From Idiomarina sp. A28L (GTDB taxonomy: Bacteria > Pseudomonadota > Gammaproteobacteria > Enterobacterales > Alteromonadaceae): DNA of 64,000 nt. Of this stretch, positions 26,006 to 34,136 are shown piece by piece; within the stretch, counting starts at the first letter, position 1, and the number at the start of each line of letters is the position of its first letter. The stretch is taken from the NCBI RefSeq assembly GCF_000218785.1, contig NZ_AFPO01000012.1, positions 62,001 through 126,000 on the forward strand, read 5' to 3'. Below the pieces are notes generated by a model. That model saw only the letters and a program-made list of their open reading frames with translations. It had not been told where the DNA came from and ran no database searches. Position numbers and translations under genes: made by a program.

Positions 26006-28137
26006 AAACGGTATCGAGCAGTAATACCTACCCGGCGCGGCTCGCCATATTGCACGTAGTTCTCAGGCGTATACTCTTTACGCGGATCATTACCGAAGTA
26101 AAAACCGCGGGTGGTGTAATCTTTATCAAATAAATTCCGTGCCCATAAGCTGAATTCCCAGTTTTGCCACTGGTAATTCAAACGCGCATGAAACAACTGA
26201 TAACTTTCTGATTGCTCATCATGGCTATTGGAATAATAGAACTTATCGCGGGCATCCATTTCTAAACGCAACGTAAGCCCTTCACGTAATAACAATTCCG
26301 TGCCTAAGTTTACTTGATAGCTCGGCGCATGCGCCTGATCACGGCCCGCTAAATTTGTGCCATCTTGCAATACAAGATCGTTAAATTCAGTAGCAAGTAA
26401 ACCGAGGTTTAAAAACACCCGCATTGAATCGCTTGGCAGGTAATCAAATTGCGCTTCAACACCGTAGTTTTTGCCATCAGAAGCATTATCTAGATAAGTA
26501 ACAAACACTGCACTGCGTTCTACATAGGCGTTAACTTGCATATCATCGCGCCAGCTATAAAAAGCGTTCAAGTGCACACGTAAGTTGTAATCAGGTAAGA
26601 AAGCTTTGTAGCCAATCTCGGCACTGGTTAGATACTCTGGTGCAAAGGTAGCTCGCGATTCTAAAAATTCACGGTGATCTTCAAGGTTACGATCTTCCAC
26701 CCGGCCCAACGCTTCGCCATTTACACCACCGCCTTTAAACCCGCGGGTAAGGCTAGCGTATGCTTGCTGCATCGGCGCTAGGCTATATTCCAAACTAGCA
26801 CGGCCACCCAAAGCGCTATCGCTCGGTGCCGCCGCAATGCCTCGGCTATCTAGATATTGGTTGCTGTAACGTTCCCAACGCAAACCATAAGTTAAACGCA
26901 AGCGCTCGGTAAGCGTTTGCTGTAATTCAGCGTAAGCCGCAGTGCGCTCGGTATCGTAGGTGCTAGCAAATGGCGCATCGAGATAAGTATATTCGCGCGT
27001 TAAATCTTGATCTCGCTGTTGAAAGTAAGCACCCACTAACCAATCGGTTTGCACACCAAACAAACTAATCGGTGCAGCCGAAAGTAGGCGAGATTCCAGC
27101 TCTAATTGATCGCGCTCGCGGAAATAGGCATCAAATGAATTGTATTCCCAACCTGGGCGAATGCCTTCAAAAGCCCAATCTTCATCAAAGCTATATTCCG
27201 AATCAGCCTGCAAGTAGCTCGCAAATAGCTGCAATTCATAACCCGTTGCACCGGTATAGGTAGCCGCTATTCGGCCCGCGTGGCTATCTAAAGTATCGCG
27301 GCCTGGAGTATCGGAAAGGGTTTCACGGGTGCGATCTAAACTAAACGCATCGTAGCCATTATCAATATCAAAACGATGATAAGTAAGCTGCAACACCCAA
27401 TCATCGCTTACATCCCAAACTGCATTCAAACGCAAGGTTAGCTCATCAATATCTTGGGTATCTTTGCGATTAAGGTGGATGTTCTCCATAAAGCCATCGC
27501 TTACATTCGAGTATAGCGAACCACGCACAGCCAAGTTATTGGTAACGCGATTACCAAAGGCAACGCCCGCCGCATACGAATTATAATTCGCCCACATGGT
27601 TTCTACCTGGCCCGATGGCGCGTAGGTGGCTTCTTCACTTTGCAAGTAAACCATGCCTGCCATAGCATCGGCGCCAAAACGAGTGCTTTGCGGCCCACGG
27701 AACACTTCAACTTGGCCAATATCAAACAACGTGCCGGCAGCACCAAGGCCACTGTAGTTGATACCATCGATAACCAAGCCTACTGAAGGATTAATAGGAT
27801 CAACAAATTGGCTGCGCTCGCCAATACCACGAATTTGAATAAAGCTAGCCCGTGAAGCGCCCGAAGCTAGATTCACGTTCGGTGCCATCATTAAGGCTGA
27901 TTCAATGTGCGCAGCGGCCCGGTTATTTAAATCATGGGCTGATAAAACGGAAACGCTGGCGGCTACATCTTCAATGCCACGGCTGCGGAAATCGCCAGTA
28001 ACCGTAATGCGTTCAATATCTTTTTTAGTATCTGTAGATGATTCTTCAGCAACTGCAATAGTGCTCACAGATAGTGCTGTAAAGAGTGCTGTAGAAAGTG
28101 CGGTAGCAACCGCGAGGGAAGTTCGTGTAATTTTCAT
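26002..28137 (-). CDS. TonB-dependent outer-membrane receptor for thiamine (predicted)
   Basis: A 711-residue receptor with a signal peptide (ending VAEES), a TonB-box-like stretch (IERITVTGDF), a plug domain (SVSVLSAHDLNNRAAAHI, IQIRGIGERSQF, VEVFRGPQSTRFGADAMAG) and a 22-strand-type barrel ending in the classic terminal aromatic (VGITARYRF). The size and plug motifs are normal for the family. The ligand is assigned from regulation: a TPP riboswitch lies in its leader, and thiamine-related PnuT, kinase and YkoF-like genes follow. TPP-regulated TonB receptors of this kind are known from comparative genomics of proteobacteria. It would use TonB-ExbBD energy to bring thiamine or phosphorylated thiamine into the periplasm. 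Confidence 0.88.
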   Translation of the reverse strand: MKITRTSLAVATALSTALFTALSVSTIAVAEESSTDTKKDIERITVTGDFRSRGIEDVAASVSVLSAHDLNNRAAAHIESALMMAPNVNLASGASRASFIQIRGIGERSQFVDPINPSVGLVIDGINYSGLGAAGTLFDIGQVEVFRGPQSTRFGADAMAGMVYLQSEEATYAPSGQVETMWANYNSYAAGVAFGNRVTNNLAVRGSLYSNVSDGFMENIHLNRKDTQDIDELTLRLNAVWDVSDDWVLQLTYHRFDIDNGYDAFSLDRTRETLSDTPGRDTLDSHAGRIAATYTGATGYELQLFASYLQADSEYSFDEDWAFEGIRPGWEYNSFDAYFRERDQLELESRLLSAAPISLFGVQTDWLVGAYFQQRDQDLTREYTYLDAPFASTYDTERTAAYAELQQTLTERLRLTYGLRWERYSNQYLDSRGIAAAPSDSALGGRASLEYSLAPMQQAYASLTRGFKGGGVNGEALGRVEDRNLEDHREFLESRATFAPEYLTSAEIGYKAFLPDYNLRVHLNAFYSWRDDMQVNAYVERSAVFVTYLDNASDGKNYGVEAQFDYLPSDSMRVFLNLGLLATEFNDLVLQDGTNLAGRDQAHAPSYQVNLGTELLLREGLTLRLEMDARDKFYYSNSHDEQSESYQLFHARLNYQWQNWEFSLWARNLFDKDYTTRGFYFGNDPRKEYTPENYVQYGEPRRVGITARYRF

Positions 28138-28140
28138 TTG

Positions 28141-28178
28141 GGATCTCTTCTTTTGGTAATGCTTTAAAGATGAGATCC
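28141..28178 (-). promoter_or_regulatory. Ribosome-binding-site sequestering hairpin of the TPP riboswitch
   Basis: In the mRNA, GGATCTCATCTT pairs with AAGAAGAGATCC (11 of 12 pairs), burying the AAGAAGAG ribosome binding site just before the ATG at 28137. The loop carries ATTACCAA, the same eight bases as the 5' strand of the aptamer P1 stem, giving an alternative partner for the P1 3' strand. Confidence 0.7.
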
Positions 28179-28240
28179 GGTTAAACGCTGTATTGGTGAG
28201 ATTGCGAGCGCTGTTTCAAGTTCGCCAACAATGGGTGCTG

Positions 28241-28340
28241 ATTACCAATCCCTACGCCAGTATTAACCGGATCAGGTACAAAGAGTTCACTACGTATCTC
28301 AGCCTTCGCTTATAAAAAGCTCGGCACCCCTTTGGTAATT
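28241..28340 (-). promoter_or_regulatory. TPP (thi-box) riboswitch aptamer
   Basis: Reading on the minus strand, the leader has all conserved thi-box segments in order: GGGGTGCC, GGCTGAGA, ACCTGATCCGGTTAATAC and GGCGTAGGGA, closed by an 8-bp P1 stem ATTACCAA/TTGGTAAT. The P3 arm is short. It lies 103 bases before the TonB receptor ATG. It binds thiamine pyrophosphate. No terminator follows, and a hairpin covers the ribosome binding site, so control is probably translational, with TPP turning expression off. Confidence 0.97.
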
Positions 28341-28362
28341 GTTGTCAGTTATTCACTGCAAC

Positions 28363-28388
28363 GCCGCGCAGTATAACGAATGCGCGGC
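28363..28388. promoter_or_regulatory. Perfect inverted repeat over the thiamine operon -10
   Basis: The arms GCCGCGCA and TGCGCGGC (8 bp each) are ten bases apart and straddle the -10 element TATACT. It could be an operator. As an RNA it would also form a hairpin after the fre stop, but no T-run follows. Confidence 0.5.
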
Positions 28389-28397
28389 TCTTTGCAA
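28370..28397 (-). promoter_or_regulatory. Sigma70-type promoter of the thiamine operon
   Basis: On the minus strand, TTGCAA (28397-28392) and TATACT (28375-28370) are separated by 16 bases. Transcription would start near 28363, about 23 bases before the aptamer P1 stem. Confidence 0.65.
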
Positions 28398-28408
28398 GCT
28401 TCCTTGTA

Positions 28409-29113
28409 CTATTCAATAAACGCCAAGGCATCGCCGAACAGTTGTTCTTTCGGCAGGCCTTCGGCGTAAAACGCATCACGCGCCACTCGCACCATTTCAA
28501 AACGGCCGGCTATATACACATCGTAGTCGGTCAGGTTTTTAACGGTTTCTAGCACGGCAGGAATAAGTAGCCCTCTAATGCCTGGCCAATTCTCACTGTT
28601 AACTTCTTCGGCCACAGGTACATAGTGAAAACGAGAATCGCTAACGGCAAGCTTTTGCAGTTCTTCATGCATATATAAATCGCTGGCCTTGCGCCCGCCC
28701 CAAAATAGCGTAATAGGCCGCTTATTATCACTGGCTAAATGCGCTTGTAATATCGACCACGTATACGAAAACCCAGTGCCACCAGCAAGCAGCAACAACG
28801 GCCGCGTGCTACCCGCTAAATAGCCAGCATCGCCACTTGGCAGATTTATAGTAAGTTTGCCCTCCGAACGAATTTTTTCGATTACTTCCCATGCATAAGG
28901 GTTATCCGCCGTAGCACCAATATGCAATTCAACGAAATCAGTTTCCGCTGGCGTAGAAGCGATAGAGAATGGCCGCATATCGCCATCACCCATCACCACC
29001 ATTAGGTATTGCCCTGGCACAAAGGATATAGGTTCTGGCAATTCTAGTTCTACCACAAACACAAACTCACTAACCGCTTCACAGCGGCGAACTTTACTTT
29101 CAACTATTGGCAT
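28409..29113 (-). CDS. fre: NAD(P)H-flavin reductase
   Basis: A 234-residue cytosolic reductase of the ferredoxin-NADP reductase superfamily (E. coli Fre 233). It has the flavin-binding RPFSIAS, the NAD(P)H-binding GGTGFSYTWSIL and a C-terminal pyridine-nucleotide region (DVYIAGRFEMV). It reduces free FMN, FAD or riboflavin with NAD(P)H, supplying reduced flavin to other enzymes. It begins four bases after the ubiD stop. The ubiD-fre pairing is the standard gammaproteobacterial order and fits the need of UbiD for prenylated FMN made by UbiX from reduced FMN. Confidence 0.93.
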   Translation of the reverse strand: MPIVESKVRRCEAVSEFVFVVELELPEPISFVPGQYLMVVMGDGDMRPFSIASTPAETDFVELHIGATADNPYAWEVIEKIRSEGKLTINLPSGDAGYLAGSTRPLLLLAGGTGFSYTWSILQAHLASDNKRPITLFWGGRKASDLYMHEELQKLAVSDSRFHYVPVAEEVNSENWPGIRGLLIPAVLETVKNLTDYDVYIAGRFEMVRVARDAFYAEGLPKEQLFGDALAFIE

Positions 29114-29116
29114 AAA

Positions 29117-30589
29117 TTAAGAATCCAAAATTCCGAGGTCGTCCCAAAGATCATCAATACGTTTTTTTACGTTCTCATCCATTACGATTGGCGTGCCCCA
29201 CTCGCGATCGGTTTCGCCCGGCCATTTATTGGTGGCATCGAGGCCCATTTTTGAACCGAGGCCAGAAACCGGCGAGGCGAAATCAAGGTAATCAATTGGC
29301 GTATTCTCAATCATTACCGTATCGCGTGCTGGGTCCATGCGCGTGGTAATGGCCCAAATAACATCTTTCCAATCGCGGGCGTTTACATCGTCATCGCACA
29401 CAATAACAAACTTGGTGTACATAAACTGCCGCAAGAAACTCCACACACCGAGCATTACGCGCTTGGCGTGCCCAGGATATGATTTCTTCATGGTTACTAC
29501 GGCCATTCGGTAGGAACAGCCTTCCGGCGGTAAATAAAAATCTACAATCTCTGGAAATTGCTTCTGCAAAATTGGCACAAATACTTCGTTCAAAGCCACA
29601 CCCAAAATAGCAGGCTCATCAGGTGGCCGGCCCGTATAAGTGCTGTGATAAATTGGATCTTTACGGTGGGTAATATGGGTTACCGTAAACACTGGGAATT
29701 CATCTACTTCATTGTAGTAACCGGTGTGATCGCCATACGGCCCTTCCGGCGCGGTTTCGCCCGCTTCAATATAGCCCTCAAGCACAAACTCTGCGTGCGC
29801 TGGTACCTGCAAATCATTGCTTAAGCATTTCACCACTTCGGTTTTACTATCGCGCAACAGCCCGGCGAACGCGTATTCCGATAAGGTATCGGGCACCGGC
29901 GTTACCGCCCCTAAAATAGTAGCCGGATCGGCACCAAGCGCTACTGCAACCGGAAAGCGTTTACTCGGATTTTGTTGGCAAAACTCACGAAAATCCAAGG
30001 CACCACCACGGTGGCTGAGCCAACGCATAATCAGCTTATTCTTCGCAATGAGCTGCTGCCGGTATATCCCGAGATTCTGACGTTTCTTTTGCGGCCCACG
30101 AGTAACCGTAAGGCCCCAAGTTACTAACGGTGCCACATCACCCGGCCAACAATGTTGAATTGGAATATTGTTCAGATCTACCGCATCACCTTCGAGCACC
30201 ACTTCTTGGCAAGGAGCCTTCTTCAATACTTTCGGAGCCATGCTTAACACTTTTTTCAGCAGCGGCAACTTACTCATGGCATCTTTAAAGCCAGCCGGCG
30301 GCTCAGGTTCTTTCAAATACGCTAAAAGCTTACCCACATCGCGCAATGCCGCAACATCGGTTTGCCCCATACCCATAGCAACCCGCTCTGGGGTACCAAA
30401 AAGGTTGGCAAGCACCGGAATGCTATGGCCTTTCGGGTTCTCAAAAAGTAGCGCAGGGCCGCCCGCTTTCAGAGTACGGTCGGCTATTTCCGTCATTTCT
30501 AAATACGGATCGATCTCTTGAGAAATGCGTTTTAAATCACCACGCGCTTCAAGTTGCGCGATAAAATCACGTAAATCACGATATTTCAT
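29117..30589 (-). CDS. ubiD: 4-hydroxy-3-polyprenylbenzoate decarboxylase
   Basis: A 490-residue enzyme of ubiquinone synthesis (E. coli UbiD 497). It removes the ring carboxylate of octaprenyl-hydroxybenzoate using prenylated FMN. The ATG at 30589 gives [22 protein letters not shown], matching the E. coli start; an in-frame TTG at 30601 is unlikely. Family motifs are visible: [11 protein letters not shown], the GIYRQQLI...MRW flavin region, [14 protein letters not shown] with the catalytic Glu, and [23 protein letters not shown]. It is probably co-transcribed with fre. Confidence 0.95.
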   Translation of the reverse strand: MKYRDLRDFIAQLEARGDLKRISQEIDPYLEMTEIADRTLKAGGPALLFENPKGHSIPVLANLFGTPERVAMGMGQTDVAALRDVGKLLAYLKEPEPPAGFKDAMSKLPLLKKVLSMAPKVLKKAPCQEVVLEGDAVDLNNIPIQHCWPGDVAPLVTWGLTVTRGPQKKRQNLGIYRQQLIAKNKLIMRWLSHRGGALDFREFCQQNPSKRFPVAVALGADPATILGAVTPVPDTLSEYAFAGLLRDSKTEVVKCLSNDLQVPAHAEFVLEGYIEAGETAPEGPYGDHTGYYNEVDEFPVFTVTHITHRKDPIYHSTYTGRPPDEPAILGVALNEVFVPILQKQFPEIVDFYLPPEGCSYRMAVVTMKKSYPGHAKRVMLGVWSFLRQFMYTKFVIVCDDDVNARDWKDVIWAITTRMDPARDTVMIENTPIDYLDFASPVSGLGSKMGLDATNKWPGETDREWGTPIVMDENVKKRIDDLWDDLGILDS

Positions 30590-30699
30590 GCAAACTGCCA
30601 ATTCAGTGAAGAGTAAATGAAGTATATCAGTTTCGCCGCAGCAATCATCTGTAAGAACGGTGAAAGCTATATTATCGGATCCCTACAAACCAAATCTTT

Positions 30700-31293
30700 T
30701 TAGTAACCAGGTGTATCAACGAACGCCAATAGAGCCCGAAAATCTCCAGCATCTGCAGCGCGAAGAGCAGCAATATAGTTTTGACGGCGCTCATTGTCGG
30801 CTTGTAAGTTAAAGCCGCTTGCCCAAGCAATTGGTGGGTGGTCGTACATTTCCTCAAGCATGATATCGGTTGCAATACGTGCATGACGACCATTGCCGTT
30901 AGGAAACAGGTGAATCTGTACCAAACGATGATGAAATCGAGCGGCCGCCTCAAGGGGCGGAAAAGTCTGATTTTCTAGCCAATAACTCGCATTATCGAGT
31001 AACAGTCGTAATTGCACTGGAATATGAAACGGATCGATGCCGATATTTTTTTCAGTAAGGCGATATTCGCCTGCCCATGCCCAAACATCACCGAAAAGCT
31101 TTTTGTGTAATGTTCTGATAAAGCCATCATCAAAAACTGAACCGCCTCGCCGGCGAGATACCCAAGAAAGTCCATCTTCAATATTAGCTTGCTCCAGTTC
31201 ATCCAGCTCGCCGCGAGTTGTAACGTACTTAAATTTTAGTCCTAGCATTTCATCGGGATCGAGTGGGGTAGCTCCATCAGGCTCTTGGAACAT
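30700..31293 (-). CDS. Mobile mystery protein B (Fic/Doc-family)
   Basis: A 197-residue Fic-domain protein. The active-site loop is HLFPNGNGRHAR: the catalytic His and the GNGR anion-binding loop are present, but the usual Asp/Glu before GNGR is Asn, and the Phe-preceding Pro is Leu. The upstream helix FIRTLHKKLFGDVWAWAGEYR is the usual Fic entry. Classic Fic enzymes transfer AMP to Tyr, Ser or Thr; the Asn may change metal binding. The order with an Xre-type partner identifies the 'mobile mystery protein A/B' pair (TIGR02612/TIGR02613), which is found on mobile and variable regions. The start overlaps the partner stop (TAATG), suggesting coupled translation. It lacks the inhibitory Fic helix motif in the visible N-terminus. 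Confidence 0.88.
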   Translation of the reverse strand: MFQEPDGATPLDPDEMLGLKFKYVTTRGELDELEQANIEDGLSWVSRRRGGSVFDDGFIRTLHKKLFGDVWAWAGEYRLTEKNIGIDPFHIPVQLRLLLDNASYWLENQTFPPLEAAARFHHRLVQIHLFPNGNGRHARIATDIMLEEMYDHPPIAWASGFNLQADNERRQNYIAALRAADAGDFRALLAFVDTPGY

Positions 31294-31760
31294 TACTTTA
31301 CCTCCCAGAAGTCAGAGGGCATTTCTCGGATAAGCTCATCAGCAAGATCGTTTATACGTTGTGCCTGCTGTTTGCTCGTCAATGATTGATTTTCCAAAGC
31401 CATGTGAGCACTTGCGCGCACAACTCGTGCCTCGGCTTTGCGGCGTGCCTGTAGCTGAATAATATCCGCTACCTCTCCTCGTTCAGGAACAATGGCATAA
31501 ACGAAACGTCCGCCCATCGCCTCGGCAAACTTCTGCATTTGTTTGATTGTAATTGCACCGTTGGCCTCATTACGCTCAGCCTGATGAATGGCTGAGCGAG
31601 TAACGCCAGCACGCATCGCTACTTGTGCTCCCGACATGCCCAAGGCTTTACGAAGCACTGAAAGCCACCCTTCAGACGGCTTCTTAAGTGACGCAAGCTG
31701 CTGTGCAGCGCTATTTATGATTTGCACATATTGCTTTCTAACTGTACTTTTCACACTCAT
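31293..31760 (-). CDS. Mobile mystery protein A (Xre-type HTH regulator)
   Basis: A 155-residue DNA-binding protein. An HTH_3 domain lies at about residues 33-90: LRKALGMSGAQVAMRAGVTR, then SAIHQAERNEANGAITIKQM. A helical C-terminal half (LQARRKAEARVVRASAHMALENQSL) may contact the Fic partner. It matches the mobile mystery protein A family, always found just before protein B. By analogy to toxin-antitoxin pairs it may repress its own operon and restrain the Fic protein, but this has not been shown. The promoter region upstream is strongly AT-rich, with repeated sites. Confidence 0.88.
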   Translation of the reverse strand: MSVKSTVRKQYVQIINSAAQQLASLKKPSEGWLSVLRKALGMSGAQVAMRAGVTRSAIHQAERNEANGAITIKQMQKFAEAMGGRFVYAIVPERGEVADIIQLQARRKAEARVVRASAHMALENQSLTSKQQAQRINDLADELIREMPSDFWEVK

Positions 31761-31800
31761 TGTACATCACCTTATAGACGTTTAATGATTATCCGCATAT

Positions 31801-31885
31801 CAAAACATAGACATATATATCTTAATTGTCAATCTATAGATATACTTATAAAAATAAAATGAATATTAATAGATATACAATTGAG
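31801..31885. promoter_or_regulatory. AT-rich promoter/operator region of the mobile mystery cassette
   Basis: This stretch is much richer in A and T than its neighbours. It holds two copies of ATAGATATAC (31836-31845 and 31869-31878), 33 bases apart, and a related ATAGACATATATATCT near 31807. They are candidate operators for the HTH protein at 31293-31760. Confidence 0.5.
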
Positions 31886-31930
31886 CGTTAAGAGTCAGTT
31901 AATTTCCAAGTAGCTGATGTTACCTCTACG

Positions 31931-32001
31931 CACAAAAAAACCGCCCTACCTACCTTCTATGCTGGTTGTTCCAACACGAAAGGCAAGTAGAGCGGTTTTC
32001 G
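31931..32001 (-). terminator. Terminator of rho
   Basis: On the minus strand, AAAACCGCTCTAC and GTAGGGCGGTTTT pair as a long imperfect hairpin followed by a run of seven T. Confidence 0.8.
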
Positions 32002-32016
32002 AGTAACGCGAAAAGC

Positions 32017-33279
32017 TTACTTCGAACGCTTCATTGAATCGAAGAATTCATCGTTAGTTTTCGTCATTACCAAACGATCGATAAGGAATTCCATCGCTTC
32101 GATTTCACCCATTGGGTGTACAATTTTGCGCAGAATCCACATTTTTTGAAGTTCATCTGGCGTAGTTAACAATTCTTCGCGGCGGGTACCCGAACGATTG
32201 TAATCAATAGCTGGGAACACGCGTTTTTCTGCGATTTTACGGTTTAAGTGAAGTTCCATGTTACCGGTACCCTTAAACTCTTCGTAAATTACTTCATCCA
32301 TTTTTGAACCGGTATCAATCAATGCCGTTGCAATAATGGTTAAGCTTCCGCCTTCTTCAACATTCCGTGCCGCACCGAAGAAACGCTTCGGTTTGTGCAA
32401 TGCGTTGGCATCCACACCACCGGTAAGTACTTTACCTGAGCTTGGAATAACGGTGTTGTAAGCGCGCGCTAAACGGGTAATTGAATCGAGTAAAATAACA
32501 ACATCTTTCTTATGCTCTACCAATCGTTTGGCTTTTTCGATAACCATTTCGGCTACCTGCACGTGGCGGCTAGCGGGTTCATCAAAGGTTGATGCAACTA
32601 CTTCGCCTTTCACCAAACGGTGCATATCGGTTACTTCTTCTGGGCGCTCATCAATTAGCAATACCATAAGTTCGCACTCAGGGTGATTCGCCGCAATTGA
32701 TTGTGCAATGTTTTGCAGTAGTAACGTTTTACCGGCTTTAGGTGGTGCAACAATCAAACCACGTTGGCCTTTACCGATGGGCGAAGCTAAATCAAGAATA
32801 CGGGCCGTGATATCTTCAGTAGAACCATTGCCTCGTTCCATGCGCAAACGTTCGTTGGCATGCAATGGCGTTAAGTTCTCGAACAATATCTTGTTGCGCG
32901 AGTTTTCTGGCTTATCAAAGTTCACTTCGCGAATTTTCAATAGCGCAAAGTAACGCTCGCCATCTTTTGGTGGGCGAATTTTACCGGCTACGGTATCGCC
33001 TGTGCGCAAGTTAAAGCGCCGAATTTGGCTTGGCGATACATAGATATCATCTGGGCCAGCAAGGTATGAAGAATCTGCTGAACGTAAGAAGCCGAAGCCG
33101 TCTTGGAGGATTTCTAATGCGCCATCGCCAAAGATATCTTCGCCGCTTTTAGAGTGTGCTTTTAAAATCGCGAAAATAATATCTTGTTTGCGCAAACGCG
33201 CCATGTTCTCAAGGCCCATCTCGGCGGCGAGGTTTACCAGTTCGTTAACGGGCTTATTCTTTAATTCGGTTAGATTCAT
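32017..33279 (-). CDS. rho: Transcription termination factor Rho
   Basis: A 420-residue hexameric RNA helicase (E. coli Rho 419). [28 protein letters not shown] opens the N-terminal domain, followed by the primary RNA-binding motif [23 protein letters not shown], Walker [11 protein letters not shown], Walker [17 protein letters not shown], the Q-loop and secondary-site [13 protein letters not shown], and [12 protein letters not shown]-type regions. The start at 33279 matches the family; the in-frame TTG six codons upstream is rejected. The 430-base leader upstream suits the known autoregulation of rho by its own product. Confidence 0.97.
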   Translation of the reverse strand: MNLTELKNKPVNELVNLAAEMGLENMARLRKQDIIFAILKAHSKSGEDIFGDGALEILQDGFGFLRSADSSYLAGPDDIYVSPSQIRRFNLRTGDTVAGKIRPPKDGERYFALLKIREVNFDKPENSRNKILFENLTPLHANERLRMERGNGSTEDITARILDLASPIGKGQRGLIVAPPKAGKTLLLQNIAQSIAANHPECELMVLLIDERPEEVTDMHRLVKGEVVASTFDEPASRHVQVAEMVIEKAKRLVEHKKDVVILLDSITRLARAYNTVIPSSGKVLTGGVDANALHKPKRFFGAARNVEEGGSLTIIATALIDTGSKMDEVIYEEFKGTGNMELHLNRKIAEKRVFPAIDYNRSGTRREELLTTPDELQKMWILRKIVHPMGEIEAMEFLIDRLVMTKTNDEFFDSMKRSK

Positions 33280-33710
33280 AGTTTGATTGGTTTTCAAGGT
33301 TTTTGGATGAGAGCAACAAAGATTGATGAGCGCTTAATTTGCATAAGGTTTACTCACTTGCACGCTAAATTGTTAGCGCCCAGCAATGTTGCGTTTATTG
33401 TATTTAAATTCGTTTCTAAGCTTCCTTTCGCGAGTTCCGTTGTTTAAACGCTTTGCGTGATTTTTCGGATCTGCATACATGATAAATAACATTTATGACA
33501 AAATCGAAAAGGCGCAAGCTCGAACTATCGAAAAAGTGTAATTCAAATATTCGGATTTCAAGTCTGCAACGGGCTCGTTCACAGACAGCAGCGAGTAGGG
33601 ATTAAATGCTGCGGATTAAAAATAACACTAAATGTAAAAATCGTCCAGTTTTTAAACGCCCTTCCGCATTAACTTGCAATCTATGCAAACGGAAAGGCGT
33701 TTTATTAGGC
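33280..33710 (-). promoter_or_regulatory. Long leader/intergenic region upstream of rho
   Basis: About 375 bases lie between the trxA terminator and the rho start. No convincing gene is visible. A 39-codon frame (33492 to 33373) sits where E. coli has its rhoL leader peptide, but it lacks a ribosome binding site and resembles non-coding sequence. TTGTCA at 33501-33496 could be a -35. In E. coli the rho leader holds Rho-dependent autoregulatory terminators; the same is plausible here. Confidence 0.4.
33652..33705 (-). terminator. Terminator hairpin of trxA
   Basis: The minus-strand arms AAACGCC-TTTCCG and CGGAA-GGGCGTTT pair with a nested TTGCA/TGCAA element. The T-run after it is short. Confidence 0.7.
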
Positions 33711-34037
33711 TTAAACGTGTTCGTTCAAGAACTCAGCTAGCTGAGTTTTAGACATTGCACCTACTTTGGTGCCAACTACTTCGCCATTTTTGAACAGTAA
33801 CAGGGTAGGAATACCGCGAATACCGTACTTCGGAGGAGTTTCGTTGTTATGATCGACATTAAGCTTGCCAATTTTCAGCTTGCCGGAGTATTCTGCTGCC
33901 ACTTCATCGAGAATTGGCGCGATCATTTTACATGGTCCACACCACTCGGCCCAGAAGTCTACTAAGACCGGTTGATCAGCATTTAGTACGTCTGCTTCGA
34001 AGCCTTCGTCGCTTAGCTGAACAATATTGTCACTCAT
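33711..34037 (-). CDS. trxA: Thioredoxin 1
   Basis: A 108-residue thioredoxin from the ATG at 34037 (GGAG upstream), identical in length to E. coli TrxA plus the initiator. It has the active site WAEWCGPCK, a buried Asp in VDFWAEW, the cis-Pro loop [11 protein letters not shown] and the C-terminal helix. It reduces ribonucleotide reductase, PAPS reductase and oxidised proteins with electrons from thioredoxin reductase. The longer frame beginning at 34088 would overlap the divergent rhlB promoter and is rejected. Confidence 0.96.
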   Translation of the reverse strand: MSDNIVQLSDEGFEADVLNADQPVLVDFWAEWCGPCKMIAPILDEVAAEYSGKLKIGKLNVDHNNETPPKYGIRGIPTLLLFKNGEVVGTKVGAMSKTQLAEFLNEHV

Positions 34038-34136
34038 GTTGCATCTCCAATCGGTTGCATGCGTGGGTATATTTTTAACGCATTGCATTATATTCTGTTT
34101 TTTAATACAAGTCTAAACCTGTTAAACTTGAAACCT

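Noticed and set aside
33373-33492. A 39-codon frame in the rho leader at the place of the E. coli rhoL peptide
   Set aside because: No ribosome binding site, no similarity to rhoL, and AT-rich Lys/Asn/Arg composition typical of non-coding sequence; mentioned only within the leader entry.
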